Assembly: GCF_029203305.1 (NCBI RefSeq)
Contig: NC_089465.1
Coordinates: 868,001 to 932,000, forward strand
Direction: 5' to 3'
Length of the DNA stretch: 64,000 nt
Source: Yamadazyma tenuis
Lineage: Eukaryota; Ascomycota; Pichiomycetes; Serinales; Debaryomycetaceae
Notes under the pieces: generated by a model
The model's database searches: none
What the model was told of the DNA's origin: nothing
The model's input: only the letters and a program-made list of their open reading frames with translations
Translations under genes and position numbers: made by a program
Shown here: piece by piece, positions 18,593 through 28,552 of the stretch
How positions within the stretch are numbered: the stretch's first letter is position 1
How the letters are laid out: each line of letters opens with the position of its first letter

Positions 18593-21500
18593 TTAGGCCA
18601 TCAAAGTTAACTTTTTTTCATATTGAAGGTCAAGGCCATCATTGACGCAAAGAATGATCACTTCTTTTCCTTGTACATCTTCAGGTACTTCAATGGTACA
18701 TGAAACTTTTCCCTTTCTGCCAACCATCCTTGGAGAAGCACGGTTGATCATTAATAGCTCAGTCTTTTCAGAATTACAGAGAATTATAAACCATGATTCT
18801 CTCTGAGATTTGGGGAAGTGTGGGCAGTAAGTAACAAACTTAGAGTCTAAGGGATAGTTTTTGTGATCAAGAACTACTTCCACTTGTTCAGAATTCTTTT
18901 GGTTTACTGAGAAATCACACACAGGAAGGTGACTGGCAACATGGATAAACTGGTCCAAAGCCTTGTTAGAAGCACCATACTTTCTCACGTCTTCAATTGG
19001 AGTATTTTCAATAGAAAGAGAAGCTCCTACTTTTGCAAGAGCTGCTTTACCCATAGTTCCTAAAGCCTCCAAGTTGGGGATCTTGGAAGTATCCCCATCA
19101 ATTATTCTGCAACCAGGAAGGGAAGAAACAGGATGATTGTCATACCATACTCTTTGTTTGATACTTTGCATCAATTGAATAAACTTGCAAACGGTGTGCA
19201 AATAACCAAACTCGGAAGCCACATCGATAAATGCTTGAAGAATACGCAACGACTGATCTAATACGGCAATTGTGTCTTGTGAATAGTCTGCAATAGGAAG
19301 ATTAGCCCTACTCATGAATGCTTGAAGTAACAAGTACGCCTTTACGTGAGGATCCCAAATAAAGTCACATTCCATATCTTCAGCAGGATATCTCATTGTT
19401 TGGGACATTTCCATGTTCATCAATTCTTCTCCATGTCTAGTGGCGAGTTCGTCATACTCAACTGCAGATGCAAGCATCTTCAAACAATCTCTGATTTCAA
19501 AGGCATTATTGATGCCATACACTATCTTACGAATTGTCTTATGGGAAAGATAGTAATAAGAAGAAATATCCAAGAATGGGGTTGCAGCAAGCCCATCTTT
19601 TCCTTTTGCAATAACACATTTGGATTCCATCAAGTTGTCGATGGTTTGATCGATTAGAGAGCCCAAAAATGAAGAAATTCCAGCAGTGGAAGAGTCCTCA
19701 ATTCCATAGTAGGTTGGATTGTTATGGGCTCTCCTATATAAGAATGTCCAAGTCAAAAAGTTCATCGCTTCTTGTCTTGTTTTGATGGTACCAGTAGAAA
19801 TCTCTGCTCCTATATGGTTATCCAAAACCTTATGTAGAGATGATTCAACAGGAAAACCAATATTGAGGAAATGCTTGTAGAACATCTTTTTGGATTCCTT
19901 GGTGTACACTATAGCAGTACCACTTGTATCAAAAGCCGGACGGCCTGCACGTCCCATCATTTGGAGGATATCGGTTAAGTCCATGTCTCTGTACCCTTCG
20001 ATTTTTGAATCGAAGAATTGTGTACCTTTGATGATAACCAAATGGGCTGGTAAATTAACTCCCCAAGCCAAAGTGGATGTGGCAATTAAAATCTGAAGTT
20101 TTCCCGATTCAAATAGCTTATGAGATATCCTACGATCAGACTCAACCAAACCAGCATGATGCAATCCCATACCAAATTGAAGTGACAATTTGAGTGTATC
20201 ATCTTTAACGTTTTCTAATACGTCTTGAAGTTCATCTTCAGTCATTTTCAAGAATCTTCTAGGATTATCTTCCATACCACATAAATGAATCAAGTCTAAA
20301 GCCGTAAGACGAGTTTGTCTACGAGATGCAACAAAAATCAACACTGGTTTTGTGGGTGAATGTTGTTTTATAGCCATGAAAGCTGGTTTGTTCATCGTTT
20401 TCATCAATGGAGAAAATGCCAAATTGTCGGGGAATCCATCAATGTACATTTGCAAAGGAACAGGACGGACAGAAGAAGGGAAGTTGAACAACCCTTCTCG
20501 AACTCCCAACCAACCAGCCATATCAATTGCATTTGACACGGCGGTGGACATTCCTAGCAACCTGATAGGATTCTTGGTTTGCGAAGCAATATAGTTCATA
20601 CGACTCACAATCATTTCCAAAATTGGTCCTCGATCACTTGCCAACAAATGGATTTCATCCATGATAACCAACGATACATTTTGAACGAAGGTTCTGGTTT
20701 GCCAATTCCGAGAAATACCATCAAACTTTTCTGGAGTGGTGATGATTATGTCTGATTCCCGAATTTCCCTAGCTTCTGGCAAAGAATCACCAGTGAGTTC
20801 AACCACCTTATGGGAACTGTTTTTGGAAATACGGGCTCTCCAGTCATCAACTCTTTCTCTAACCAACGCCTTCATCGGGGCAATATACACAATTTTGGAA
20901 CCAGGAAAGTCTCTAAATGCATGCCATATGGCTAATTCTGCCACAACAGTTTTACCAGAACCCGTTGGTGAACCGACAAACACGTTGGTATTGGTGTTGT
21001 AAAGACTGAAAAAGGTCATGGTTTGCATAGGATTGAAATATTTGAACTTGTGTTCATATATGGCTTCTACCTTCTTATCGTGCAATGCAGTTATTGGCAA
21101 AGGTTGCAATCTTAACAAATTGGTTCTGACCGTTTCATTGTTAGGTCTAATGAGATGTTGGAAAGAAATTGCATGAACGGTTTCCGATCCTAACCAGGTA
21201 TCAGAAATTACTCGAACGATGATTTGTGCTGGCAAGGGATCACTCAAAGGAATCATGAAGTCCATCTCATGACCGTGAAGTTGCTTCTTGTTGATGATCA
21301 ATCTCTCCACATGTAAAAGATCTGAATTTGTGGACTCTTCCACAAACACCCAGAAATACTGAGCACTTCCATGATGATTTGGATCCCATCTAAAGTCGGC
21401 ATCCAAAAACACATGAACTCTCATGACATTGCTTGAAATTGGAAAGATCTCAGTATCAATATCAATGTAAGGAAACCGATCAACAAGCTTGTACAAGGTT

Positions 21501-24388
21501 GAACCCATTTTATTATTGTGTACCAAATCTCCCAATTCAGCCAGATCCATATCTCTCAACGTTTCAATAGATGGATTAATTGCTCTCAAGTTTTTTAGAA
21601 CAGATTCAGGTAATTCAAACTGTGCCATTGGGTGATCATATTCCCAGATTCTTTTATCAATGGATTTGCAAAGGGAAAGAAGAACCTTCAGAAATCCAGA
21701 CCATCTACGATTTATCCCTATCAAGAACAAAGCTCTGCAAATCCTAGCAGCATTCTGGGCCACATAGTTTGTATCTGCAATCAAGGAAGATTCTTTTATC
21801 ATAGTTTTGGAAATGAATGCTTGAAGTAAAATGTTCGTTTTGGTTTGTGAAGCTTCAACTTCGCCAGGGATCTGACACTGTACTGCGTCTTCCTTCAATC
21901 TTTCTAATTCTTTCTTTTCATCTTCTCGGTATTTGACACTGTCGAATTCACTGCTCATACTGATAATCGACAAAACATCTGCTTCAGTAGCTCTAGGGTT
22001 AAGCATTTGATTGAACACCTCGATAGAGTTATTCAACAAGTAAAAGTCAGAGGCTATTCTTCCAAGGTCCTTCGGGATGAAAGAACCTGAAACATCCCCA
22101 AATATGATCATTTGAAGTCCGTGTAACCTTGTAGCAGCACTAACAATCATTTTACGTCTTCTATTATAGAGCAAAGGATCTTCCTGAAGTTCTTTCCAGT
22201 CAATACTGTATGCAAAAGGGTTCTTTCTCATTCTAACCATCATATAAGTATAACCCAACCACTGTATACCCTCTTCTATATTGGTGACGGTCCCGAGGGA
22301 AATTTCAGCATTTAAATTATCAACCAACTTTGCACTTAATTTAGACTCAATAGGATGTTGTTGGGAAATCAATGAAATATAATGGTCAAGCTTATCACTA
22401 GTGGTACATAATACCCCCGTACCAAACAGTTCATATTGAGGTCTACCAGCACGACCAAAGATTTGAAGAACATCAGAAATTCCCAAGTCTGTGTACCCAC
22501 CTTGTTTGGCATCATAAACTTGGGTACCTTTAATGATGACCACTGCGGCAGGAAGATTAACACCCCAGGCTAATGTAGAAGTACAACATAAAACCTTGAT
22601 GGCTCCACTTGCAAACATTTTCTCCGTGAGGTTACGATCAGATCTCAACATACCAGCGTGATGAACACCAAAGCCATGTTGAAACAAGTCCTTTACGTCC
22701 TTGCTCCTGTTCTTATTGCCAACTTCTCTTTTGAACTTTTCATAGCTGGGACTGTCAGAACAGTCAAAGATAGCCGATTCATGATAGTTATAAGCATTGG
22801 AAATAAACCCATTGGCAGAATTTACAGTCTCTCTTCTCTGATGAACAAACACCATGGCTTGTAAACCCTGTTTAACACACTCCGCCAATTTTTCATACGA
22901 TACTATATCCAAATTATCTCTAGCAGTTTTGGATCCAGCCTTTCCTCTAACTCCAATTAAATCCTGTTTAAGTGGAACCGGTCTGAAAGTTTGATCGAAA
23001 TAGAACATTCCGATATTCCTATTCACTCCCAAAAAATCGGCCACATCGACATAGTTGGGTAATGTAGCAGAAAGACCCACAATTCTAATCATTAATTGGG
23101 TGCTTTCCACCTGTCTCAAGGTTCTGGCTACCAAGGTCTCTATAACTGACCCTCTATCTTCATGCAAAAGATGGACTTCGTCAATAATCAATAGTCTGAC
23201 TTTGGTCACAAGTTCGTTATCTCCTCCCAGTTTTCTGGTAACCACATCCCACTTTTCTGGAGTGGTGACAATGATTTGAGTAGTCATCATCTCTAACCTG
23301 GTTAATTGCATATCACCAGTAAGTTCTCGTACAGTTATTCCTAACCATTTCAACTTCTCAGAATATTTTTCAACAATTTCGGCTGCAAGAGCCTTCAAAG
23401 GAGCTACATACACAATTTTAAACTCTTGATAGTCAATATCAACAGATATGTTTCCTTCCTCATCAACGGTTTCGCTTGTATACTGATCAATTGCGTGAAG
23501 AATAGCAAGCATAGCAACATCCGTTTTACCCGCCCCGGTTGGAGCACAAACCAACATATTCTCATTTGTATTATAAGCAACTGGATACACAAGACTTTGC
23601 ATTTTATTCAAAGTATCGTAGTGTGAAAACGTTCCTCTACAAAGAAAGTCCAAGTCCTTAATTTGGACGAGTTGTGAGTCTGAAATCCATTTGTTTGCAT
23701 GTTGTTCAGGGTACGGTATCACCAACTCCTCGTATGCTGGATGGGAAGTTCTGAGTGAACCAGTAGGTAATGCAACATTTTTTCCTAAGACTGCCAAAAA
23801 CTGACTGACATCTTCTTTCTTGAATACATGAGGATACTGGTTACCAGACTGTCGTGGTGCTAGTTTCTGGTGCTTTAGACGCTCCTGATTTTCAACCAAA
23901 AACTGGATTCTTTCTTCAGGTGTCATAAACTTTCCACTCGTCGAGTCGTCAGTTTCTTCATCAGTAGCTTCTATGATAACATCTTTGTTTTGAACAATCT
24001 TCGAGATCAAATCGATCTCTTCGAACCCTAAGATATCGAATAAAGAAGACTGAATTTCCTCCTCACTATTACTTGCAATAAGCAAGTTCTTAACACTTTC
24101 AAATAAGTTTTCATTGTGGTTAGCCTCAGCTAACCTATCACATTCTTTTCGTATTTCATTTACAACCGATGATTTCGAACTCAAAACATCTTGAACTCTA
24201 TTAACAATGTCTGTGTCAAGGTTTGAAAACTTCTGGAGGATTTTATCTATGGAAGATGTCTTTTCTTGTTCATTGTCCATGGCGGGAATTTTGGTCGTCT
24301 GAGGTATCTCAAGCAGATCAAGTGTCTCCATCATCTGATACATACTCTGCATATACGACTTGGTGGAGTTAACATCATAATTGGCCAT
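18593..24388 (-). CDS. SLH1: Slh1/ASCC3-type Ski2-like RNA helicase
   Basis: A 1931-residue helicase with two tandem helicase-Sec63 cassettes. It is the motor of the RQT complex, which splits collided ribosomes in ribosome quality control. Cassette 1: APTGAGKTD (about residues 282-289), DEVHLL, then an FGRAGRPQYE-type motif VI. Cassette 2: SPTGSGKTV, DEIHLLASDRG, MGRAGRPAFD. Each is followed by a Sec63 domain. The first-cassette entry GTFSHYDTLNKMQSLVYPVAY and overall length match Slh1 (1967) rather than Brr2 (about 2160). I chose the ATG at 24388; a longer frame to 24616 would run into HAS1. In the last ~360 codons I found no CTG. Confidence 0.92.
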   Translation of the reverse strand: MANYDVNSTKSYMQSMYQMMETLDLLEIPQTTKIPAMDNEQEKTSSIDKILQKFSNLDTDIVNRVQDVLSSKSSVVNEIRKECDRLAEANHNENLFESVKNLLIASNSEEEIQSSLFDILGFEEIDLISKIVQNKDVIIEATDEETDDSTSGKFMTPEERIQFLVENQERLKHQKLAPRQSGNQYPHVFKKEDVSQFLAVLGKNVALPTGSLRTSHPAYEELVIPYPEQHANKWISDSQLVQIKDLDFLCRGTFSHYDTLNKMQSLVYPVAYNTNENMLVCAPTGAGKTDVAMLAILHAIDQYTSETVDEEGNISVDIDYQEFKIVYVAPLKALAAEIVEKYSEKLKWLGITVRELTGDMQLTRLEMMTTQIIVTTPEKWDVVTRKLGGDNELVTKVRLLIIDEVHLLHEDRGSVIETLVARTLRQVESTQLMIRIVGLSATLPNYVDVADFLGVNRNIGMFYFDQTFRPVPLKQDLIGVRGKAGSKTARDNLDIVSYEKLAECVKQGLQAMVFVHQRRETVNSANGFISNAYNYHESAIFDCSDSPSYEKFKREVGNKNRSKDVKDLFQHGFGVHHAGMLRSDRNLTEKMFASGAIKVLCCTSTLAWGVNLPAAVVIIKGTQVYDAKQGGYTDLGISDVLQIFGRAGRPQYELFGTGVLCTTSDKLDHYISLISQQHPIESKLSAKLVDNLNAEISLGTVTNIEEGIQWLGYTYMMVRMRKNPFAYSIDWKELQEDPLLYNRRRKMIVSAATRLHGLQMIIFGDVSGSFIPKDLGRIASDFYLLNNSIEVFNQMLNPRATEADVLSIISMSSEFDSVKYREDEKKELERLKEDAVQCQIPGEVEASQTKTNILLQAFISKTMIKESSLIADTNYVAQNAARICRALFLIGINRRWSGFLKVLLSLCKSIDKRIWEYDHPMAQFELPESVLKNLRAINPSIETLRDMDLAELGDLVHNNKMGSTLYKLVDRFPYIDIDTEIFPISSNVMRVHVFLDADFRWDPNHHGSAQYFWVFVEESTNSDLLHVERLIINKKQLHGHEMDFMIPLSDPLPAQIIVRVISDTWLGSETVHAISFQHLIRPNNETVRTNLLRLQPLPITALHDKKVEAIYEHKFKYFNPMQTMTFFSLYNTNTNVFVGSPTGSGKTVVAELAIWHAFRDFPGSKIVYIAPMKALVRERVDDWRARISKNSSHKVVELTGDSLPEAREIRESDIIITTPEKFDGISRNWQTRTFVQNVSLVIMDEIHLLASDRGPILEMIVSRMNYIASQTKNPIRLLGMSTAVSNAIDMAGWLGVREGLFNFPSSVRPVPLQMYIDGFPDNLAFSPLMKTMNKPAFMAIKQHSPTKPVLIFVASRRQTRLTALDLIHLCGMEDNPRRFLKMTEDELQDVLENVKDDTLKLSLQFGMGLHHAGLVESDRRISHKLFESGKLQILIATSTLAWGVNLPAHLVIIKGTQFFDSKIEGYRDMDLTDILQMMGRAGRPAFDTSGTAIVYTKESKKMFYKHFLNIGFPVESSLHKVLDNHIGAEISTGTIKTRQEAMNFLTWTFLYRRAHNNPTYYGIEDSSTAGISSFLGSLIDQTIDNLMESKCVIAKGKDGLAATPFLDISSYYYLSHKTIRKIVYGINNAFEIRDCLKMLASAVEYDELATRHGEELMNMEMSQTMRYPAEDMECDFIWDPHVKAYLLLQAFMSRANLPIADYSQDTIAVLDQSLRILQAFIDVASEFGYLHTVCKFIQLMQSIKQRVWYDNHPVSSLPGCRIIDGDTSKIPNLEALGTMGKAALAKVGASLSIENTPIEDVRKYGASNKALDQFIHVASHLPVCDFSVNQKNSEQVEVVLDHKNYPLDSKFVTYCPHFPKSQRESWFIILCNSEKTELLMINRASPRMVGRKGKVSCTIEVPEDVQGKEVIILCVNDGLDLQYEKKLTLMA

Positions 24389-24537
24389 GTTAACATAAGT
24401 TCCAAAATGACTCTTTATGATTTTATGGCCACTTTTGTGTACGTATGTATGCAGGCCGGTCCTCCCAGTGCGCACTGCTTTAAAAAAAATATTCAAGATG
24501 AGATGCTCTGCTCCAGAGAAAATTGCAGAAGCTAAAT
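24389..24537. promoter_or_regulatory. 149-bp divergent promoter SLH1/HAS1 with PAC-like site
   Basis: GATGAGATG (24497-24505), the core of the PAC element, lies 32 bp before HAS1 and is preceded by an A-rich tract, TTTAAAAAAAATATTC (about 24479-24494), in the RRPE position. Confidence 0.55.
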
Positions 24538-26238
24538 ATGGGAAAGAGCAGTAAAACAAATGGTGGTTCCACCAGGTCACACAAGCAACAAGCAAAGCAT
24601 TCCAAAAAGAGGTCAAATCAAGAAATTGACTCCGAAAGTGAAGTCGAATTCGATAATGAGCAATTAGTCGATGAAGTTGATAATGATTTCGATGAGGTTG
24701 CAGAATTGTTAGGTGAGAATGTTCAGGATCCAGAAGCTAAAAAGTCTAAGAAGAGCAAACAAGTGGACGAAGAATTGTCTGCACCAAGGCCCAAGGTGGA
24801 AGAAGTCACAAAATCTTCCGACGATGACAAAGATGTAAATTTTGACTTCGACAAGGTTGGGTTATCTGAACCAACTTTAAAAGCTATCGAAGATATGGGA
24901 TTTAAAACAATGACCAAGGTTCAAGCCAAAACCATTCCACCATTATTAGCCGGACGGGATGTCTTGGGAGCCGCAAAAACCGGATCTGGTAAGACATTAG
25001 CATTTTTACTTCCTGCTATCGAGATGTTATACTCTTTGAAATTCAAGCCAAGAAATGGAACTGGGGTAGTGGTGATTTCCCCCACCAGAGAATTAGCCTT
25101 ACAGATCTTTGGTGTTGCTAGAGAGTTATTGGCACATCATACTCAGACTTTTGGGATTGTAATTGGAGGTGCTAACAGAAGACAAGAAGCAGAAAAATTG
25201 CAAAAGGGTGTAAACCTTTTGATTGCAACTCCAGGAAGATTGTTGGACCATTTGCAAAATACCGAGGGATTTGTGTTTAGAAACTTGAGAGCTTTGATCA
25301 TCGATGAAGCCGATAGAATCTTGGAAATTGGGTTTGAAGATGAAATGAAACAAATCATTAAGATTTTACCTAAAGAGGAAAGACAGACTATGTTATTCTC
25401 AGCTACTCAAACCACCAAAGTGGAAGATTTGGCAAGAATTTCTTTGAGGCCAGGTCCTTTGTATATAAATGTTGTTCCCGAAACCGAGATATCAACTGCT
25501 GATGGATTGGAACAAGGTTACGTAACATGTGAATCTGACAAGAGATTTTTGTTGTTATTTTCATTTTTAAAGAGAAACGTCAAGAAGAAGATAATTGTGT
25601 TTTTGTCTTCCTGTAACTGTGTGAAATACTTTGGAGAATTATTGAACTACATCGATTTACCAGTATTGGACTTACATGGTAAACAAAAGCAGCAAAAGAG
25701 AACCAACACATTCTTTGAGTTCTGTAATGCAAAGCAAGGGATTTTGATTTGCACGGATGTGGCTGCCAGAGGTTTGGACATTCCTGCTGTTGACTGGATC
25801 ATCCAATTTGATCCTCCGGATGATCCAAGAGATTATATCCACAGAGTGGGAAGAACTGCAAGAGGTACTGACGGAAAGGGTAAATCATTGATGTTCTTGC
25901 TCCCATCCGAATTGGGATTCTTAAGGTACTTAAAGGCTGCAAATGTGCCATTGAATGAATACGAATTCCCTACCAAAAAAATCGCCAATGTACAATCCCA
26001 ATTGACAAAGTTGATCAAGAGTAACTACTGGTTACACCAGTCTGCCAAAGATGGTTACAGAGCTTATTTGCAGGCATATGCTTCTCATCACTTGAAAACA
26101 GTTTACCAAATTGATAAGTTGGATCTCGTAAAGGTGGCGAAATCATTTGGATTCGACATTCCTCCTAAGGTGAACATCACCATTGGAGCCAGTGGAAAGT
26201 CCATAGAGAAGAAGCATAAGAAGCAAAGACGTGATTAA
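24538..26238 (+). CDS. HAS1: DEAD-box RNA helicase Has1
   Basis: 566-residue nucleolar ATP-dependent RNA helicase acting in both 40S and 60S assembly. It has an acidic, Lys-rich N-terminal extension, then the Q motif [17 protein letters not shown]; motif [31 protein letters not shown]; and in the second RecA domain [10 protein letters not shown] and [10 protein letters not shown] Has1-specific C-terminus, [23 protein letters not shown], ends in a basic tail. Length is near S. cerevisiae Has1 (505), with a longer N-terminus. I take the ATG at 24538; the frame upstream has no ATG. Confidence 0.95.
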   Translation: MGKSSKTNGGSTRSHKQQAKHSKKRSNQEIDSESEVEFDNEQLVDEVDNDFDEVAELLGENVQDPEAKKSKKSKQVDEELSAPRPKVEEVTKSSDDDKDVNFDFDKVGLSEPTLKAIEDMGFKTMTKVQAKTIPPLLAGRDVLGAAKTGSGKTLAFLLPAIEMLYSLKFKPRNGTGVVVISPTRELALQIFGVARELLAHHTQTFGIVIGGANRRQEAEKLQKGVNLLIATPGRLLDHLQNTEGFVFRNLRALIIDEADRILEIGFEDEMKQIIKILPKEERQTMLFSATQTTKVEDLARISLRPGPLYINVVPETEISTADGLEQGYVTCESDKRFLLLFSFLKRNVKKKIIVFLSSCNCVKYFGELLNYIDLPVLDLHGKQKQQKRTNTFFEFCNAKQGILICTDVAARGLDIPAVDWIIQFDPPDDPRDYIHRVGRTARGTDGKGKSLMFLLPSELGFLRYLKAANVPLNEYEFPTKKIANVQSQLTKLIKSNYWLHQSAKDGYRAYLQAYASHHLKTVYQIDKLDLVKVAKSFGFDIPPKVNITIGASGKSIEKKHKKQRRD

Positions 26239-26319
26239 GGAATAATGATGTATAGTTGAATAGACCGCATAGTAAATGAACCATTATCAAAATCGCATCT
26301 CAATATTTTTTCCACTACT

Positions 26320-26325
26320 ACGCGT
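26320..26325 (+). promoter_or_regulatory. POL31: MCB element (ACGCGT) upstream of POL31
   Basis: ACGCGT 22 bp before the POL31 start codon. This is the MluI cell-cycle box bound by MBF, which drives G1/S expression of DNA replication genes in yeasts. Confidence 0.6.
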
Positions 26326-26346
26326 CTTTTAAATCACTTCAAGTTC

Positions 26347-27783
26347 ATGATGAAGTATCAAGACTACATTCATAGTGCCGATGATGGGATAGAACCGGTT
26401 ATCAAAAGGAGAGAGCCTTGTATACCAGATGATTATGACAAGAAGAATGAGTTTGATTTGGCGAATACTGGGAGAAGGTATGATCATCAATTTTCCTCCA
26501 TGTACCAGTCCCGTATGAACAGCTTAAAACTGAGAGTGGATGAACAAGCCATGGCCAAATGGGGGAATGGGACCTTGAAGAGAGACGGGCAGATAATACA
26601 AAAGGTTGACAGGATCTTAAATATAACCAGCAACAAGTTGTGCTGGGTGAGTGGAACTGTTTTCTGTGACTTGGGCAACAAGTTGAATATTTTAAACGAC
26701 GTGAAAGGAGGAACCGACGATGTTCTCCCTCAAATTCCCGATAGTTATAGGTCACAGGATGTTGGTGAAGTTGTAATGTTGGAAGACGAATCAGGTAGAG
26801 CTGTGTTAGAGGGTGATGAGTTTTTCAAGGAGAATATCCTAGTTACTGGGGTGATTGTTGCTGTTCTAGGTATTGAATTGCAAGCTGGAGTGTTTGAAAT
26901 CATTGACGTTATTTATCCTAGTGTTGCTCCTCAGAGGCTGCTTCCAACTGTGAGTGACCGTCAAGGTACCAAAATTGCGTTCGTATCTGGACTTGAAATA
27001 ACTGAGTCTGTAAACTACGATTTAAAACTCGAGCTTTTAAAACAGTATTTACAAGGAGAAATAGGAGAATCTGATGATAAGCAACTGGTTGCTCAAATAT
27101 CACAGGTGGTAATCGCAGGCAGTTCTATTAAAGAACTCGAACAGGCCAATAATGATGATTACCACTCACTGAACAATTATGGGAGCAAGAACATTTCTCG
27201 ATTCAGCGCCGAGTGTCTCAAATCATTTGACAAATTCGTCAGTGACTTGGTGGCCACATGTTCTGTGGCCATAATGCCCGGAGAAAGTGATCCAACGGAC
27301 ATATGCCTTCCTCAACAACTGTTGCACAAGTCGTTTTTCTTAACTTGCAAAAACTACGTGGGAAAAAACATTAAAGCATTGACGAATCCTGCTTGGCTTG
27401 AAGTTGAAGGTGTCAGATACCTTGGAACGTCAGGGCAGAACGTCAATGATATCTTGAAGTATCTAACCAATGAAATGCGGCAAGACCCTCAAATTGTGTT
27501 TAAAGTAATGGCAGGAACCCTTAAGTGGCAGAACATTGCACCAACTGCTCCTGATACTTTATTTTGTTATCCCTTTGATAATTGTGATCCGTTTACTTTA
27601 TCTAATGAAACGCCTCATGTTTACTTTGTGGGGAATCAATCCAAGTTCATCGATAAATGCATCAACTTGCAGAATAATATTTCCGTTAAGCTTTTGAGCA
27701 TTCCTAAATTCAGCCAAACTGGTGAAATTGTACTCCTAGATACATGTACTTTGGAAACACAAATTGTGAAGATTGTGATTTAA
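26347..27783 (+). CDS. POL31: DNA polymerase delta small (B) subunit Pol31
   Basis: A 478-residue non-catalytic B subunit that links the Pol3 catalytic subunit with Pol32; also a part of Pol zeta. Seen: N-terminal YDHQFSSMYQSRMNSLK; an OB-fold segment with LCWVSGTVFCDL; and an inactivated calcineurin-like phosphoesterase domain with IAFVSGLEI, VVIAGSSIK, VAIMPGESDPTD and LGTSGQNVNDI. The latter lacks the metal ligands of active phosphoesterases, as is normal for the family. Length matches S. cerevisiae Pol31 (487). Two adjacent ATGs occur at the start and either could be used. The promoter has an MCB. Confidence 0.94.
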   Translation: MMKYQDYIHSADDGIEPVIKRREPCIPDDYDKKNEFDLANTGRRYDHQFSSMYQSRMNSLKLRVDEQAMAKWGNGTLKRDGQIIQKVDRILNITSNKLCWVSGTVFCDLGNKLNILNDVKGGTDDVLPQIPDSYRSQDVGEVVMLEDESGRAVLEGDEFFKENILVTGVIVAVLGIELQAGVFEIIDVIYPSVAPQRLLPTVSDRQGTKIAFVSGLEITESVNYDLKLELLKQYLQGEIGESDDKQLVAQISQVVIAGSSIKELEQANNDDYHSLNNYGSKNISRFSAECLKSFDKFVSDLVATCSVAIMPGESDPTDICLPQQLLHKSFFLTCKNYVGKNIKALTNPAWLEVEGVRYLGTSGQNVNDILKYLTNEMRQDPQIVFKVMAGTLKWQNIAPTAPDTLFCYPFDNCDPFTLSNETPHVYFVGNQSKFIDKCINLQNNISVKLLSIPKFSQTGEIVLLDTCTLETQIVKIVI

Positions 27784-28552
27784 TATATTATAGGCCCATG
27801 TCAGGTGATGCAGGCCTAGGTTGTTGGATCAGTAAACAAAAGAAAATAAGCTAGCCGCCAGGCGAGCCTGCTTTATTTGATCTACGGTAGCAAATGCCAA
27901 CCGCTCTTTTAAGGTTTTAGCACGGTTGATTACCAGCAGGTTTGAATCAGGAATGTGGTTTATCAACCAACAATATTTATCGGATTCTACTCTAATACAA
28001 ATTCAAACTCTTCAGGGTGACTGTAATCTCAATCCATGTGTCCCTGGAATTTCCTACAAGGAGTTAAATACTTCTAAATATAATAACGCTAATCCATCTA
28101 CTGCAAAAACAAATCGTCGTGCCCCGCGGTTTTTTTCCCGCGCAGTAATACTTATACAGCAGTTTTCAGGAGTAAAAAATTCTCAGTCATTTGAAAGTTA
28201 ACAAGTTTTTATTGTTTCTAGTACGCTCTTTTGTTCATCTAGTATCAGCCACTGAACATTCAATCCCTTTTCAGTTACCACCTAGTGTAATCAATCAATC
28301 AATCATTTTCAGGAACCATTTTCCCCTGTTGCATTCAGAATCCCCACCATCCATTGAAACCTGGCTTATTCTCTTTTTATATATTGTGGATATAACCGAT
28401 TTTTTTTTGTTTGGCTGCCATTGAACAATTGATTAACTGATTGATTCATCTATCCGTCATTACTGTTTTTCCCTAAAAGTTGCTGAATTTCTAGCCACAG
28501 CTTTCCTTATAGATTAGCATCTTTCTTGCCACCTGTTCCGAGCAGTACCAAA
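27784..28552. promoter_or_regulatory. SSD1: 769-bp region upstream of SSD1
   Basis: No gene recognised. It contains a GC-rich palindrome, CGCGG-N8-CCGCG (28125-28142), tandem AATC units near 28291-28303 and long T-rich stretches. The length suggests a long promoter or 5' leader for SSD1. Small open frames at 27926-28201 and 28191-28424 have no protein-like features. Confidence 0.4.

Noticed and set aside
24389..24616. N-terminal extension of SLH1 by 76 residues
   Set aside because: It runs across the HAS1 promoter and start, and is unlike Slh1. The ATG at 24388 fits the family length.
27926..28424. Two small open frames upstream of SSD1
   Set aside because: Low-complexity, hydrophobic or T-rich translations with no homology. 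They lie in probable promoter or leader DNA.
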